From assembly GCA_028874075.1 (NCBI GenBank), contig JAPPLU010000033.1, positions 1 through 33,841 of the forward strand: a DNA stretch of 33,841 nt, read 5' to 3'. The notes under the pieces were generated by a model. The model had not been told where the DNA came from. It was given only the letters and a program-made list of their open reading frames with translations, and searched no databases. A program made the position numbers and the translations under genes. How positions within the stretch are numbered: the stretch's first letter is position 1; each line of letters starts with the position of its first letter. Positions 24,136 to 33,209 of the stretch are shown in pieces. This DNA comes from Chloroflexota bacterium (GTDB taxonomy: Bacteria; Chloroflexota; Dehalococcoidia; Lucifugimonadales; UBA3495).

Positions 24136-24903
24136 ATGAAGCTGATATCCTGGAACGTCAACGGCATTCGGGCAGCTCATAAGAAGGGGTTCCTGGACTG
24201 GTTTCAGGAAGCGCAGCCCGACGTGCTGTGCCTCCAGGAAACCAAGGCCCACGAATACCAGTTGCCCGACGCCCTGAAACAGGTCGAGGGTTATTCCAGC
24301 CGGTTCACCACTCCGGAACGAAAGGGCTACAGCGGCGTGGGCCTCTACACCCGCGAGGGACACGAACCCCGCAGCGTCAGCTTCGGCCTGGGCGTTGAGC
24401 GGTTCGACAGCGAGGGCCGCACCATCGTCGCCGACTTCGATGATTTCGTCTTCCTGGGAATCTATTTCCCCAACGGAAAGCAGTCCGCCGAACGCCTGCG
24501 TTACAAGATGGACTTCTACGACGCCTTCCTGGATTTCGTGGACAATCTGCGGCGGGAAGGCCGCAGCGTGGTTGTGTGCGGCGACGTGAATACCGCCCAC
24601 AAGCCCATCGACCTGGCCCGGCCCAGGGAAAACGAGAAGATCTCCGGCTTCCTGCCCGAGGAAAGGGCCTGGATGGACACCTTCCTGGACCACGGTTACA
24701 TCGACACCTTCCGCCGGTTCAACCAGGAACCGGGCAACTACAGCTGGTGGGACCAGATGACTCGCGCCCGGGACCGGAACGTGGGCTGGCGCATCGACTA
24801 CTTCTTCACCGACGGCGATTTCGCCTCCAACCTGACCAATGCCTTCATACTGCCCGACGTGATGGGCTCCGACCACTGCCCCGTCGGCATCGAAATCTCC
24901 TGA
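24136..24903 (+). CDS. xth: Exodeoxyribonuclease III (AP endonuclease)
   Basis: A 255-residue Xth/ExoA-type enzyme that cleaves abasic sites and removes 3-prime blocking groups in base-excision repair. It begins [14 protein letters not shown]. The metal-binding Glu is in CLQETKA (residue 35 region), the catalytic Asp/Asn pair in CGDVNTAH, and the C-terminal acid-base Asp-His in [11 protein letters not shown]. The segment [20 protein letters not shown] is a family hallmark. Length is normal and the frame intact. ATG 24136 is preceded by GAGGG/AGGG. It appears to be a single-gene unit and marks the return to ordinary chromosomal genes. Confidence 0.95.
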   Translation: MKLISWNVNGIRAAHKKGFLDWFQEAQPDVLCLQETKAHEYQLPDALKQVEGYSSRFTTPERKGYSGVGLYTREGHEPRSVSFGLGVERFDSEGRTIVADFDDFVFLGIYFPNGKQSAERLRYKMDFYDAFLDFVDNLRREGRSVVVCGDVNTAHKPIDLARPRENEKISGFLPEERAWMDTFLDHGYIDTFRRFNQEPGNYSWWDQMTRARDRNVGWRIDYFFTDGDFASNLTNAFILPDVMGSDHCPVGIEIS

Positions 24904-25117
24904 GCTTCACCGCCTGGGCGCCACCGGCCTCGACGCCGTCCGGCAAGCCCGCCACCTGAACCCGCCCACTCTCGACTCCTCCCCTTCCCTCGGGCAAACC
25001 TCCGCCGGCCATCTACCTGGCCCGGCGTAAGTACCTGGAGCATCGCGAAAACCTCACCCCCAACGGAAACAGTGGCTTACAACCCCGCCGGCAAGGAGAG
25101 TTCTCCCCAATTGGGTG

Positions 25118-25153
25118 TTGACAAGTAGCCTATACTATTGATAGCTTATATCA
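25118..25153 (+). promoter_or_regulatory. Promoter and Fur/Zur-type operator of the fur-family gene
   Basis: TTGACA (25118-25123) is followed, 18 bases on, by TAGCTT (25142-25147). The palindrome TGATA-GCTTA-TATCA (25139-25153) overlaps this -10 region. The same TGATA-N5-TATCA pattern precedes the zinc transporter, so the regulator probably represses itself. Confidence 0.65.
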
Positions 25154-25192
25154 CTTCTTGAAGAGCCTGTTGGTTTAATTTGTTAGTAAGTA

Positions 25193-25642
25193 GTGCGATT
25201 TAATATCATGTTTGGTTTCAGTGATCCACGCCCAGACCTGATAGCGGCCCTGGAGAAAGGCGGCTACCGGGTCACGACCCCCAGGCGGGCGATAGCCAGC
25301 CTCCTGGAACAGAAGCATGAAGGCTTCTCGGTGGAGGCGCTCAGTGACGAACTGCCTTCGGTGGGCAGGGCGACGGTATATCGCACCATCAAGCTCCTCC
25401 ATGCCGCGGGCGTGGTATGCAAGCTGGCCATGCTGAACGGGTCCCACAAGTACAGCCTCTGCGGAGTTGGTCATCACCACCACCACACGGTGTGCGTCGA
25501 GTGCGGCGCCGTGGAGGAATTCCGGGTGGATGCGGTCGAACGGTTAATCCGGCAGATCAGCGAGGATATCTCGGGCGAGATAGTCTCTCACCGCCTTGAA
25601 CTGTACGTGAATTGCGGCGCTTGCCCCGCTAACGGGGACTGA
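25193..25642 (+). CDS. zur: Fur-family metalloregulator, probably Zur
   Basis: A 149-residue Fur-family repressor. The N-terminal winged helix contains RVTTPRRAIASLLEQ and the recognition helix GRATVYRTIKLL. The dimerisation and metal-binding part has the run HHHHHTVCVECG, then a C-terminal CGAC, giving the two CxxC pairs of the structural zinc site. The adjacent zinc-transporter operon and the shared operator favour zinc (Zur) over iron as effector; this is inferred. GTG 25193 gives the longest form, and ATG 25208 is an alternative; neither has a strong ribosome binding site. A CCCCG/CGGGG hairpin (25624-25637) covers the last codons. Confidence 0.85.
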   Translation: MRFNIMFGFSDPRPDLIAALEKGGYRVTTPRRAIASLLEQKHEGFSVEALSDELPSVGRATVYRTIKLLHAAGVVCKLAMLNGSHKYSLCGVGHHHHHTVCVECGAVEEFRVDAVERLIRQISEDISGEIVSHRLELYVNCGACPANGD

Positions 25643-25691
25643 TATCTACCTTGTTCAACAAAACTGAACCCTGCCGTTCTGCATGGATATA

Positions 25692-25706
25692 TGATACCTG
25701 TTATCA
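25692..25706. promoter_or_regulatory. Zur-type operator of the zinc-transport operon
   Basis: TGATA-CCTGT-TATCA is the same 15-bp palindrome as at 25139-25153. It overlaps a possible -10 box TATGAT (25690-25695), 70 bases before the lipoprotein start. Zur-zinc binding here would block transcription. Confidence 0.7.
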
Positions 25707-25776
25707 AATCTTCGACTTCTGTGAGAAAGATACCCCACCTAGAACCATGAATGAACAATAAGGAGCAGAACCCCAA

Positions 25777-28173
25777 ATGAAAGTGTTTCATCCCCGTGAG
25801 GTCAATTTCGAGAGTCTGGCGCTGCCCCTGGTTGTGGGGCTCGTCGTGTTCACCGTCCTTTTCTTGGGCGCCTGTGCCAATAGTCAGCAAGATCAGGCAG
25901 CCGTAGCGCCTCAGACAGCGGTGGAGCCGGCGATTACGTCTGCCAGTGACCAGCCAGCGCAGCTAACCCAGGCAACCCAGCAACCTCGGGCAGCTACCGT
26001 TGCCCCACCAGGCACGGATGCCGCTTCTGCCCCGCAATCCGGTGCGGTCTCTGTAGTTAAGGCTGCCACCCCTTCCGGTCCGCCGGTCCAGGTGGTTGCC
26101 ACCACCAACTTTGTTGGTGACTGGGCCACGGTGGTAGGCGGCGACCGGGCGGAGGTGTTCGCCCTGATACCGCCCGGCGGTGATCCTCATTCCTTCTCGC
26201 CCGGGGGCGCCGATGTGGCGAAAGTCTCGGACGCCGACGTTGTGTTCACCGTCGGCCTGGGCCTGGAAGCAGAGTGGCTGCATGACCTGGTCCACAATGC
26301 CCAGGCGGATGAGTCCGCGGTCGTCGAGCTGGGCGAAGTTGTGGACCCCCTGGAGTTTTCTGGGGCGGACCCTCATGGCCACGGGGAAGAGATGGGCCAT
26401 GACGAACACGGTCACGAAGAAATGACAGCGCTGCAAGGCAAGCTGCTGGTTGGCGACGGCGAGACCGGGGCGCTATCCATCATCGAACTGGACCACGGCG
26501 ATGTGGAGCAGGACGCCTTTGACATGGGCAGTCGGGCCGGGCGCATTTACGCCACCTACAGCGGGCGCTTTGCCTTTGCGGTCTCTAGCGACGCCAATAT
26601 GGTTCACGTCATTGACGGCGGCACCTATCTGGAACCCCACGGGGACCACTTTGACCTGGTTAACCGGGAAGCCGAACTCATAGGTCTGGACCTGTCTGGC
26701 GACCGACCTGCCCACCTTTACGTAGGTGATGAATGGGCTACGATATATTACGACGGTTCGGGAGACGTGCTGCTCATCAACGAGCACGAACTGGAAGAAG
26801 AGGGCGCCTCATATCAGCCCGTGTGGCAGTATGCCGGCCCGCACCACGGGGCCGCGGTACCCCTGGCACACGACCTGTTTGCCATCACGCCGCAGCATCC
26901 GAATTATGCATCGAACCCGGAAGAATACCGGCTGCCCACCACCGTAGAAATACGTGACGTCTCCGGAAACATACTTTATTCCGCCGGCGACTGCCCCAGC
27001 CTGCACGGGGACGCCAGCAACGGTCACGTTGCGGTATTCGGCTGCGTTGGGGGCGTGTTCGCTGTGGAAGCCGACCACGGGGAATTCCACCACTCTTTCA
27101 TTTCGGCGCCCGAAGGGTCGCCAGAAGACTTCCGGATCACCACTCTCTGGGGAGCTTCCGAAGCAGACCATTTCCTTGGCCTCGGTTCCGCGGTGGGGCT
27201 ATACCTGGTGGAACCGGAAGAGGGTGAGATGGAGCAGCTGGTCGCTGCCGAGGAGGGCAATTCGCCCATCCAGGCAACCATGTCCCGCGACGGGGAACTC
27301 GCGGTAGTTGTAATGAGCAGCGGAGAAATCCGGCTGTACGACTTGCACGACGGTAATGTAATCGCGACCAACTCAGATGCCCTGACCACGCCGGTGGAAA
27401 CCGGGTTCTGGGCGCGGCCTCACGTCGCCATGGCCCCCGGAGCCATCTTCGTGACCGACTCGGTGGGAGGGCAGGTACTGCAGCTGGACGACCACGACCT
27501 GGAAGAGGTGGACCACTGGGACGTGGCCGGCAACCCGACCAAGATTGCCTTCGTAGGCATTTACGGTGAACCGGAAGGCCACGAGGAAGAAGGCCACGGA
27601 GAAGAAATGGGCCACGACGATGATGGCCATGGACACGATCACGGCCCGCTGGACCCCCACTTCTGGTTTGACCCCATCCGTGTCAAGCTGGCAGTCAATG
27701 AAATAGCGTTCCGGATGGCTATCCAGGACCCTGCTAATGCCAGCTTTTACGACGCCAATGCCACCAGCTACGGCGCCCAGCTGGACGAACTGCACGCCTG
27801 GATCCAGGAGCAGGTTGCAATGGTGCCGCCGGAGCGCCGCCTGCTGATAACGTCCCACGACACCTTCACTTACCTGGCTGAGGCCTACGGATTCAAGATA
27901 GTCGGCCTGGTCATACCATCCCTGGCGCCCGACGTTGAGCCGTCGGCGGAACACCTTGCGGAACTAATCGACGTGGTCCGTGAGAACAACGTGCCGGCCG
28001 TGTTCGGAGAGAACACTGTCAGCGACAGGCTGGCGCAGGCCATTGCCAGGGAGACCGGCGCGGAACTGGTCCAGCTTTATACCGGCTCCATGGGCGGGCC
28101 TGGCAGCGGCGCCGACACCTACCTGGGCATGGTGCGGACCAACGTGGAGCTGATCGTGGAGGCCCTGAAGTGA
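25777..28173 (+). CDS. Zinc-binding lipoprotein with an AztD-like propeller nested in an AztC/ZnuA-type protein
   Basis: A 798-residue lipoprotein: hydrophobic leader and lipobox LGAC with Cys33. The cluster-9 binding protein starts at about residue 103 (VQVVATTNFVGDWATVVGG), with a metal His at 137 in GGDPHSFS. After EVVDPLEF (about 193) comes a His-rich stretch, then about 385 residues of beta-propeller type (GKLLVGDG, LEPHGDHFDL, APHHGAAVPL, SLHGDASNG, RPHVAMAPGAIFVTDS). A second His-rich stretch (601-625) leads back into the binding protein at DPHFWFDP (His 628), ITSHDTF (His 694) and GENTVSD (Glu 745). AztD is a periplasmic zinc chaperone that feeds AztC; here donor and receiver are one chain. 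ATG 25777 has AAGGAG upstream. Usual AztC/ZnuA proteins are about 300 residues. Confidence 0.9.
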   Translation: MKVFHPREVNFESLALPLVVGLVVFTVLFLGACANSQQDQAAVAPQTAVEPAITSASDQPAQLTQATQQPRAATVAPPGTDAASAPQSGAVSVVKAATPSGPPVQVVATTNFVGDWATVVGGDRAEVFALIPPGGDPHSFSPGGADVAKVSDADVVFTVGLGLEAEWLHDLVHNAQADESAVVELGEVVDPLEFSGADPHGHGEEMGHDEHGHEEMTALQGKLLVGDGETGALSIIELDHGDVEQDAFDMGSRAGRIYATYSGRFAFAVSSDANMVHVIDGGTYLEPHGDHFDLVNREAELIGLDLSGDRPAHLYVGDEWATIYYDGSGDVLLINEHELEEEGASYQPVWQYAGPHHGAAVPLAHDLFAITPQHPNYASNPEEYRLPTTVEIRDVSGNILYSAGDCPSLHGDASNGHVAVFGCVGGVFAVEADHGEFHHSFISAPEGSPEDFRITTLWGASEADHFLGLGSAVGLYLVEPEEGEMEQLVAAEEGNSPIQATMSRDGELAVVVMSSGEIRLYDLHDGNVIATNSDALTTPVETGFWARPHVAMAPGAIFVTDSVGGQVLQLDDHDLEEVDHWDVAGNPTKIAFVGIYGEPEGHEEEGHGEEMGHDDDGHGHDHGPLDPHFWFDPIRVKLAVNEIAFRMAIQDPANASFYDANATSYGAQLDELHAWIQEQVAMVPPERRLLITSHDTFTYLAEAYGFKIVGLVIPSLAPDVEPSAEHLAELIDVVRENNVPAVFGENTVSDRLAQAIARETGAELVQLYTGSMGGPGSGADTYLGMVRTNVELIVEALK

Positions 28174-28919
28174 ATGCCGCAACTGACTCCCACCACCACG
28201 CCAGCATGTCGCTCCAGGACGTCACCGTAGAGCTGGACGGCTACATAGCCCTGACCAACGTCACCTTCAACGTGGGCGCGGGCACCCTGATGGGAGTGGT
28301 CGGCCCCAACGGCGCGGGCAAAAGCACCCTGTTCAACACCATTGCCGGACTGCTCCCCGTCGGCCAGGGCAGCGTGACCCTCAACCGGGTGGACCTGCGT
28401 CGGGGCGCCCTGGCCTACGTCCCCCAGCGGGACAGCGTCAACTGGCGGTTTCCGGTGAACGTGATGGACGTGGTGCTGATGGGCCGCTGCTGTCGCCTGG
28501 GCTGGCTCCGGCGGCCTGGCAGAAAGGACCGGGAACTGGTCCGGGAATGCCTGTGCCGCGTGGGTCTCTGGGACTATCGCTCCTCTCTTATGACCGAGCT
28601 TTCGGGAGGCCAGCGGCAAAGGGTCTTCGTGGCCCGGGCCCTGGCCCAGGAGGCCAGCGTGCTGCTGCTGGACGAGGCCTTCAGCGGCGTTGACGCTGGC
28701 GCCCAGGAGGTCCTCGTCGAGGTGCTCCAGGCCCTTCGTGACGAGGGCCGCATTGTCCTATTAGCCACCCACGACCTGAACAACCTTTCCCGCCGCTTCG
28801 ACCAGGTATTGTGCCTGAACCGCCATGTCTGTGCCTGCGGCGCTCCCAGCCAGGTGTTCACGCCGGAGGTGATGGAGGAACTCTACGGTGTCCAGTTCTC
28901 CATGGACGGCGAGGGGTAG
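28170..28919 (+). CDS. znuC: Zinc ABC transporter ATPase (ZnuC/AztA-like)
   Basis: A 249-residue ABC ATPase of the metal-uptake branch. It has Walker A GPNGAGKST, the Q-loop VPQRDSVNW with the downstream WRFPVNVMDVVLMG typical of Mn/Zn transporters, the signature LSGGQRQR, Walker B VLLLDEAF and the switch His in LLATHDL. A short His-rich N-terminus (SHHH) precedes the domain. Its GTG start overlaps the stop of the lipoprotein gene as GTGA (28170-28173), so the two are translationally coupled. It energises zinc import through the permease encoded 35 bases downstream. Confidence 0.92.
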   Translation: MNAATDSHHHASMSLQDVTVELDGYIALTNVTFNVGAGTLMGVVGPNGAGKSTLFNTIAGLLPVGQGSVTLNRVDLRRGALAYVPQRDSVNWRFPVNVMDVVLMGRCCRLGWLRRPGRKDRELVRECLCRVGLWDYRSSLMTELSGGQRQRVFVARALAQEASVLLLDEAFSGVDAGAQEVLVEVLQALRDEGRIVLLATHDLNNLSRRFDQVLCLNRHVCACGAPSQVFTPEVMEELYGVQFSMDGEG

Positions 28920-28954
28920 GGGCTATTCCCGAATTGTTCCTGCAGTGGTGAGTT

Positions 28955-29773
28955 ATGATCGACTTTCTTCTCGCTCCCCTGGAGTACAGCTTCATGCTGC
29001 GTGCCCTCGTGGGCGCGGTATTGGTGGGAGTGATGTGCCCGCTGCTGGGCGCCTACGTGGTCACGCGGAACCTTGCCTTCATCGGCGACGCCCTGGCCCA
29101 CGCCGTGCTGCCCGGCATGGCCCTGGGGTTCATGGTGGGTATCAATCCGGCTATAGCCGCCGTCCCTACCGGGATCACCGTTGCCATGCTGGTGCGGGCA
29201 GTGAGCCGCCGGGCAGGCCTCAGCGCCGACACCGCCATCGGCATCCTGTTTGCGGCCATGTTCGCCCTGGGCCTCATGATGTTGTCCATGGCCACCAACA
29301 TCAACATAGACGTGGAGGACCTGCTCATGGGGCAGATCCTGGCCATATCCCCCACTGGCATCTATGTGTCCCTGGCCATAACCGGACTGGTCATCCTGGG
29401 GCTGTTCGTCTTTCACCACTGGCTGCTGTTCACCAGCTTCGACCCCGTGGGGTCCCAGGTCATTGGCATGCGCACCAGCGTGGTGGACTACGCCCTCCTG
29501 GTCCTGCTGGCCCTGGTCATTGTCATCGGGATACAGGCGGCGGGAGTCATCCTGGTCATGGCGATGCTGGTGATACCGGCCGCCACCGCTTATTTGCTGG
29601 TGGGTCGGTTCATCTCCATCATGCTGACGGCGGCGGGGTTGGGAACGGTGGCCTCGGTCGCCGGTCTTTACCTGTCCTTCCACTTCAACCTGCCGGCCGG
29701 CCCTGCCATGACTTTGGTAGCCACTGGCCTGTTCGTGGTGGTGGCTTCATTCCGTCGGAGGGTATTTGCCTGA
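28955..29773 (+). CDS. znuB: Zinc ABC transporter permease (ZnuB/AztB-like)
   Basis: A 272-residue integral membrane protein of the ABC-3 family with about eight hydrophobic segments. It begins MIDFLLAPLEYSFMLRALVG and includes LGAYVVTRNLAFIGDALAHA and LPGMALGF, the conserved region that contacts the ATPase. The Glu-rich cytoplasmic loop NINIDVEDLLMGQIL and the C-terminal PAATAYLLVGR are also typical. It is the last gene of the zinc-uptake operon. No clear terminator follows. Confidence 0.92.
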   Translation: MIDFLLAPLEYSFMLRALVGAVLVGVMCPLLGAYVVTRNLAFIGDALAHAVLPGMALGFMVGINPAIAAVPTGITVAMLVRAVSRRAGLSADTAIGILFAAMFALGLMMLSMATNINIDVEDLLMGQILAISPTGIYVSLAITGLVILGLFVFHHWLLFTSFDPVGSQVIGMRTSVVDYALLVLLALVIVIGIQAAGVILVMAMLVIPAATAYLLVGRFISIMLTAAGLGTVASVAGLYLSFHFNLPAGPAMTLVATGLFVVVASFRRRVFA

Positions 29774-30032
29774 CAGACCGCCAACTCAATCCCAAGTTTT
29801 TCAACACCATACTCACCATTCCTGCTCTCTCTTCCAGCCATAGACCTAAATACCATCCCACCCTCAACTTCCTGCCCAATATTCGGGCGCATACTCCAGT
29901 GAATTGGCAGTGTTCCGATTCAGGTGGCTTCCCATTCTTGTGGGATTTCAACGGGCTGCCAGGGAGGGCTCGAAACCTGCCTCTACGAGTCCTTGCCCCT
30001 TGAATTGAAACGCTGCCAGTGAATTCAGCTGG

Positions 30033-30084
30033 TTGACAAGGACAGCGCCGGCGGTGTATTTTATCGGACTGGTACTGCATATCA
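30033..30084 (+). promoter_or_regulatory. Promoter with a Zur-like operator for the COG0523 transcript
   Basis: TTGACA (30033-30038) and TATTTT (30057-30062) are 18 bases apart. TGGTA-CTGCA-TATCA (30070-30084), one base off the TGATA-N5-TATCA palindrome, lies at the predicted transcription start. Confidence 0.5.
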
Positions 30085-30137
30085 ATTAAGTGACCATCGG
30101 CCCTTAAAGTTTATAGGGAATGCTTGCCACCATAATA

Positions 30138-30152
30138 TGATACTTTCTGTCA
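30138..30152. promoter_or_regulatory. Second Zur-like operator before the CobW relic
   Basis: TGATA-CTTTC-TGTCA matches the zinc operator palindrome with one mismatch. It lies 24 bases before the relic ATG at 30176, as an operator of the former gene would. Confidence 0.45.
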
Positions 30153-30175
30153 TTACAGCCAAAAGAGGCTTCCAA

Positions 30176-30361
30176 ATGAACACCCCGCGAAAAGCATCGG
30201 TTACCGTACTCAACGCCTTCCTGGGACCCGCAAAGGGGACCCCACTCAACCAAATTATGGCTGGGCACAGGGGAACCGCGCGGGTACATGGCCCGGAACG
30301 TGGTTACGTTAGTTGCGAGCGCCGGCACCTTGCTGGTCGTCGCCAGGTCCAGCGGAGCTAG
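30176..30361 (+). pseudogene. Relic of a COG0523 (CobW-type) GTPase N-terminus
   Basis: The frame from ATG 30176 encodes KASVTVLNAFLGPAKGTPLN, which aligns residue by residue with the start of the intact GTPase 400 bases downstream ([19 protein letters not shown]). The P-loop is destroyed (GPAKGT instead of GSGKTT), and similarity fades within about 35 codons before the frame ends at 30361. It probably records a partial duplication or a degraded second COG0523 copy. AGAGG stands upstream. Confidence 0.6.
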
Positions 30362-30592
30362 TGAGGGGCAACCTGAGTAATCCAATTCTGGGGCTGCTCT
30401 CCAGTCACCAGGGAAGAGTAACCATTTAGTAAGGTGGATCGGCAAAGTCGATTTACGACCCACCTCACCCAGCGCGATAGCGTCTGCAGTTTGTTCTCCA
30501 CAGCTGAAACCAAAATTCCAGGACGGCGCAGTGAGCAGTTCCCAATCTGGAGTCGACTCTTTGGCTCTATGCAATCCAAAGGAGGAGTACTT

Positions 30593-32020
30593 ATGAATAT
30601 GCAACAGAGGGTACCAGTTACAATCCTTACCGGCTTTCTCGGGTCCGGCAAGACTACCCTGCTCAACCGAATCTTGACCGAGGATCATGGCAGGCGCATT
30701 GCCGTGATTGAGAACGAGTTTGGGGAGGTCGGCATCGACCAGGCTCTCGTCATCAACGCTGATGAGGAGGTTTTCGAGATGTCGAACGGTTGTATCTGCT
30801 GTACCGTGCGAGGAGACCTGATACGGGTACTCAACAATCTTAACAAGCGGCGCGATAAGTTCGACTACGTGCTGGTGGAAACCACTGGGCTTGCCGACCC
30901 GGGTCCGGTCGCTCAGACGTTCTTTATGGACGACGAGCTTCGCGCTGAATATGCCCTCGACGGGATCGTCACGCTCGTTGATGCAGCCCACATCGAGCAG
31001 CAGCTTGGCCGAAGCGACGAAAGTACGGAACAAATAGCCTTTGCAGACGTCCTCGTACTTAACAAGACTGACCTCGTTCTGGACGAGACGCTGGACAGGC
31101 TGGAATCCAGGCTTCGGGACATGAACCGGATGGCGCGAGTCGTGCGCAGCGAGCGAGCGAACGTGCCCGTCGGCACCGTACTCGACCTCGGCGCCTTCGA
31201 CCTGGACCAGGTGCTCGAGCGGCGTCCCACTTTCCTGGAGCCCGAGTATCCCTTCGAATGGACGGGCGTCTATTACCTCGATACCGGCCGGTACGAACTC
31301 AGCCTCGCCGATGGACCTGATCCTTCGATGTCGCTGGTCGCCGTGTCCGGCCAGGGCACGGATGACGCTGCCCTCCGCGAGGGCGCGGAGTGGTGTGTGC
31401 GGGAGTGCGCCGAACCCGCCAAGACCGTTCAGCCAGGGGAAGATATTCCGGTCGGTGAGCACGTGAACCTTCAGCTCGATTCTCCGGGTCGCAAATCGTT
31501 CTTTTTCGATGTCGCTGCGCCTGGTCGGGTTGGGCTCTTCACCCAGCACCTTCCGGAGGAGTTCGATCTCCAGCTGAGAAACGCGGATGGAGAGGAATTC
31601 AAACTGGGGGGCAACTTTTGCTCCGAACCCGCCTGTATTGAGGAAGGGACCGACACGCAACGCATAAAGGGAGCGGAGGTTCCCGTCGAAGCCGAGCGAA
31701 CCTGGGTCGCCCAGCACGAGCACGACGACGAGGTGGGATCAATCTCCATCGAAATAGAGGGCGACGCCGATCCCGAAAAACTGAATGCCTGGCTTGGCCA
31801 ACTGCTCCGGGACCGCGGCGTGGACATCTTCCGAATGAAGGGCTTCATCAGTGTCGCGGGGGAATCCCGTCGCTTCGTATTCCAGGGGGTTCACATGCTC
31901 TTTGACGGCCAGCCGGATCGCGAGTGGGGTGACGATCCCCGGCGCAATCAGCTCGTCTTTATCGGACGCAACCTCGATGGGCAGAGTATGCGGGAGGCGT
32001 TTGAAGCATGTCTGATATAA
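30593..32020 (+). CDS. COG0523 (CobW/ZagA-type) GTPase metallochaperone
   Basis: A 475-residue G3E-family GTPase. The N-terminal domain has the P-loop GFLGSGKTT (14-22), the metal-binding CICC (67-70) that defines COG0523, [10 protein letters not shown] (switch/Walker B region) and NKTDL (G4). The C-terminal CobW domain ends with [11 protein letters not shown] and [13 protein letters not shown]. Between them an unusually long segment (about residues 235-390) includes [20 protein letters not shown] and an acidic stretch. ATG 30593 follows GGAGGAG at the ideal spacing; the longer frame has no such support. Family members deliver zinc to client proteins under zinc starvation and are often Zur-controlled, which fits the operator-like sites upstream. 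The stop overlaps the WD40 gene by 13 bases. Confidence 0.88.
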   Translation: MNMQQRVPVTILTGFLGSGKTTLLNRILTEDHGRRIAVIENEFGEVGIDQALVINADEEVFEMSNGCICCTVRGDLIRVLNNLNKRRDKFDYVLVETTGLADPGPVAQTFFMDDELRAEYALDGIVTLVDAAHIEQQLGRSDESTEQIAFADVLVLNKTDLVLDETLDRLESRLRDMNRMARVVRSERANVPVGTVLDLGAFDLDQVLERRPTFLEPEYPFEWTGVYYLDTGRYELSLADGPDPSMSLVAVSGQGTDDAALREGAEWCVRECAEPAKTVQPGEDIPVGEHVNLQLDSPGRKSFFFDVAAPGRVGLFTQHLPEEFDLQLRNADGEEFKLGGNFCSEPACIEEGTDTQRIKGAEVPVEAERTWVAQHEHDDEVGSISIEIEGDADPEKLNAWLGQLLRDRGVDIFRMKGFISVAGESRRFVFQGVHMLFDGQPDREWGDDPRRNQLVFIGRNLDGQSMREAFEACLI

Positions 32021-33108
32021 ATGTCCCCGGCCCCTTGGGCGTCCTTGGCCAGGGCTGGTCGGCAATGGTCGGCGATTACGCTATTGCCGGGGGCTGGAGC
32101 CAACGTGGGGAAGCGCTGGTAGTCGGCGATGCCGGTGGCAGCATTTACGCCTTTGATGGCAATTCCGGCGCGACCGTCTGGGAGCGCCCCGAAGTTCATG
32201 ACGGTGGCGTGCTGTCGATGGCAATTCACCCAGGCGGAAGCATGTTCGCAACGGCCGGCCAGGATGGACGGGTCTTGATCTGGAACGCTGCCGAAGGTGA
32301 GATAAGCCGGGCTATCGAGCTGGGTAACGACTGGGTCGAAAACGTGGCCTGGTCGCCGGACGGCCAACGATTGGCGGTCTCCTGCTCGCGCCAGGTGCAC
32401 GCTTATAACGCGGACGGCGAGGAAGTCTGGCGGTCTGAAAATCATCCCAGCACCGTCAGCGCCATCGCCTGGTCGAGCTCAAAAGAGCTGGCAACGGCCT
32501 GTTACGGTCGAGTGTCGTTCTTCGAGGCAGCCACCGGCGCGCTTCGCCAGAAGCTGGAATGGCAGGGGTCCCTGGTCTCGATGGTACTGAGTTCAGACGG
32601 GGGCATCGTGGTCTGCGGCAGCCAGGACAATTCAGTGCATTTCTGGCGTCGCTCCACGGGGCATGATTCGGAGATGTGGGGATATCCTGGCAAGCCATCG
32701 GCCCTGGCTTTTGACGCCACCGGCACCCTTTTGGCCACGGGCGGAGGGGAGTCGGTAACAGTCTGGAGTTTCCGGAGAAAGGGTCCAGAGGGCACCAAGC
32801 CCGGAGTCCTGCAGTTTCATGTTGAACCCATCACGACACTTGCCTTCGCCCCTGGCGAGATGCGCCTGGCATCGGGGGGCCGTGATGGCGCCGTGGTCGT
32901 GTGGTCGCTGCAGAGAAATGGGAAAGGCGGCCCGATAGGGGCCGAAGATCTGGGTGCCTCAGTAGCCGAAGTGTACTGGCGGCCCGACGGGGGCGCTCTT
33001 GCCGCCTTGGACGCCCAGGGTGGAGTAACGGTTTGGCAGATAGGGCAGGCAAAAGGCCGAATCAGACGCCCTGGCCCAACCCCGGGCCCCGGCGCTGACG
33101 ATTACTGA
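32008..33108 (+). CDS. WD40-repeat protein coupled to the COG0523 GTPase
   Basis: A 366-residue protein made of WD40 repeats, with [65 protein letters not shown] and [13 protein letters not shown]. It should fold as a seven-bladed propeller. There is no signal peptide, so it is probably cytosolic, unlike the propeller in the zinc lipoprotein. It starts at ATG 32008 within the end of the GTPase gene, indicating tight co-expression and perhaps a complex. The C-terminus is Pro/Gly-rich ([14 protein letters not shown]). A partner role in zinc delivery is inferred from context alone. Confidence 0.85.
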   Translation: MSDINVPGPLGVLGQGWSAMVGDYAIAGGWSQRGEALVVGDAGGSIYAFDGNSGATVWERPEVHDGGVLSMAIHPGGSMFATAGQDGRVLIWNAAEGEISRAIELGNDWVENVAWSPDGQRLAVSCSRQVHAYNADGEEVWRSENHPSTVSAIAWSSSKELATACYGRVSFFEAATGALRQKLEWQGSLVSMVLSSDGGIVVCGSQDNSVHFWRRSTGHDSEMWGYPGKPSALAFDATGTLLATGGGESVTVWSFRRKGPEGTKPGVLQFHVEPITTLAFAPGEMRLASGGRDGAVVVWSLQRNGKGGPIGAEDLGASVAEVYWRPDGGALAALDAQGGVTVWQIGQAKGRIRRPGPTPGPGADDY

Positions 33109-33209
33109 TCATTAGACTGCCCATAGAGCAGGCTCAGCCGATTTTTCTGACCCCACATAACGTCATTTGCACACTCAAACATGTTTGGAGAAAGGCTTTG
33201 TTAAATTCC

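Larger units (their letters stand above)
29774..30592. other. Long intergenic region before the COG0523 gene
   Basis: This 819-base stretch holds a promoter with two near-matches to the Zur operator, a relic of a CobW-type gene start (30176-30361), and an imperfect inverted repeat GGTGGATCG/CGACCCACC (30433-30464). No intact gene is supported. The functional ribosome binding site of the next gene is GGAGGAG at 30581-30587. Confidence 0.55.

Noticed and set aside
23971..24876. 301-residue minus-strand frame opposite exonuclease III
   Set aside because: The plus strand has all catalytic motifs of exonuclease III.
28888..30003. 371-residue plus-strand frame overlapping the permease gene
   Set aside because: It is out of frame with the clear ABC-3 permease and is rich in Gly, His, Arg and Pro as expected for a shadow.
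30104..31723. 539-residue minus-strand frame opposite the COG0523 gene
   Set aside because: The plus strand encodes an unmistakable GTPase with P-loop and CICC motif; the opposite frame is a by-product.
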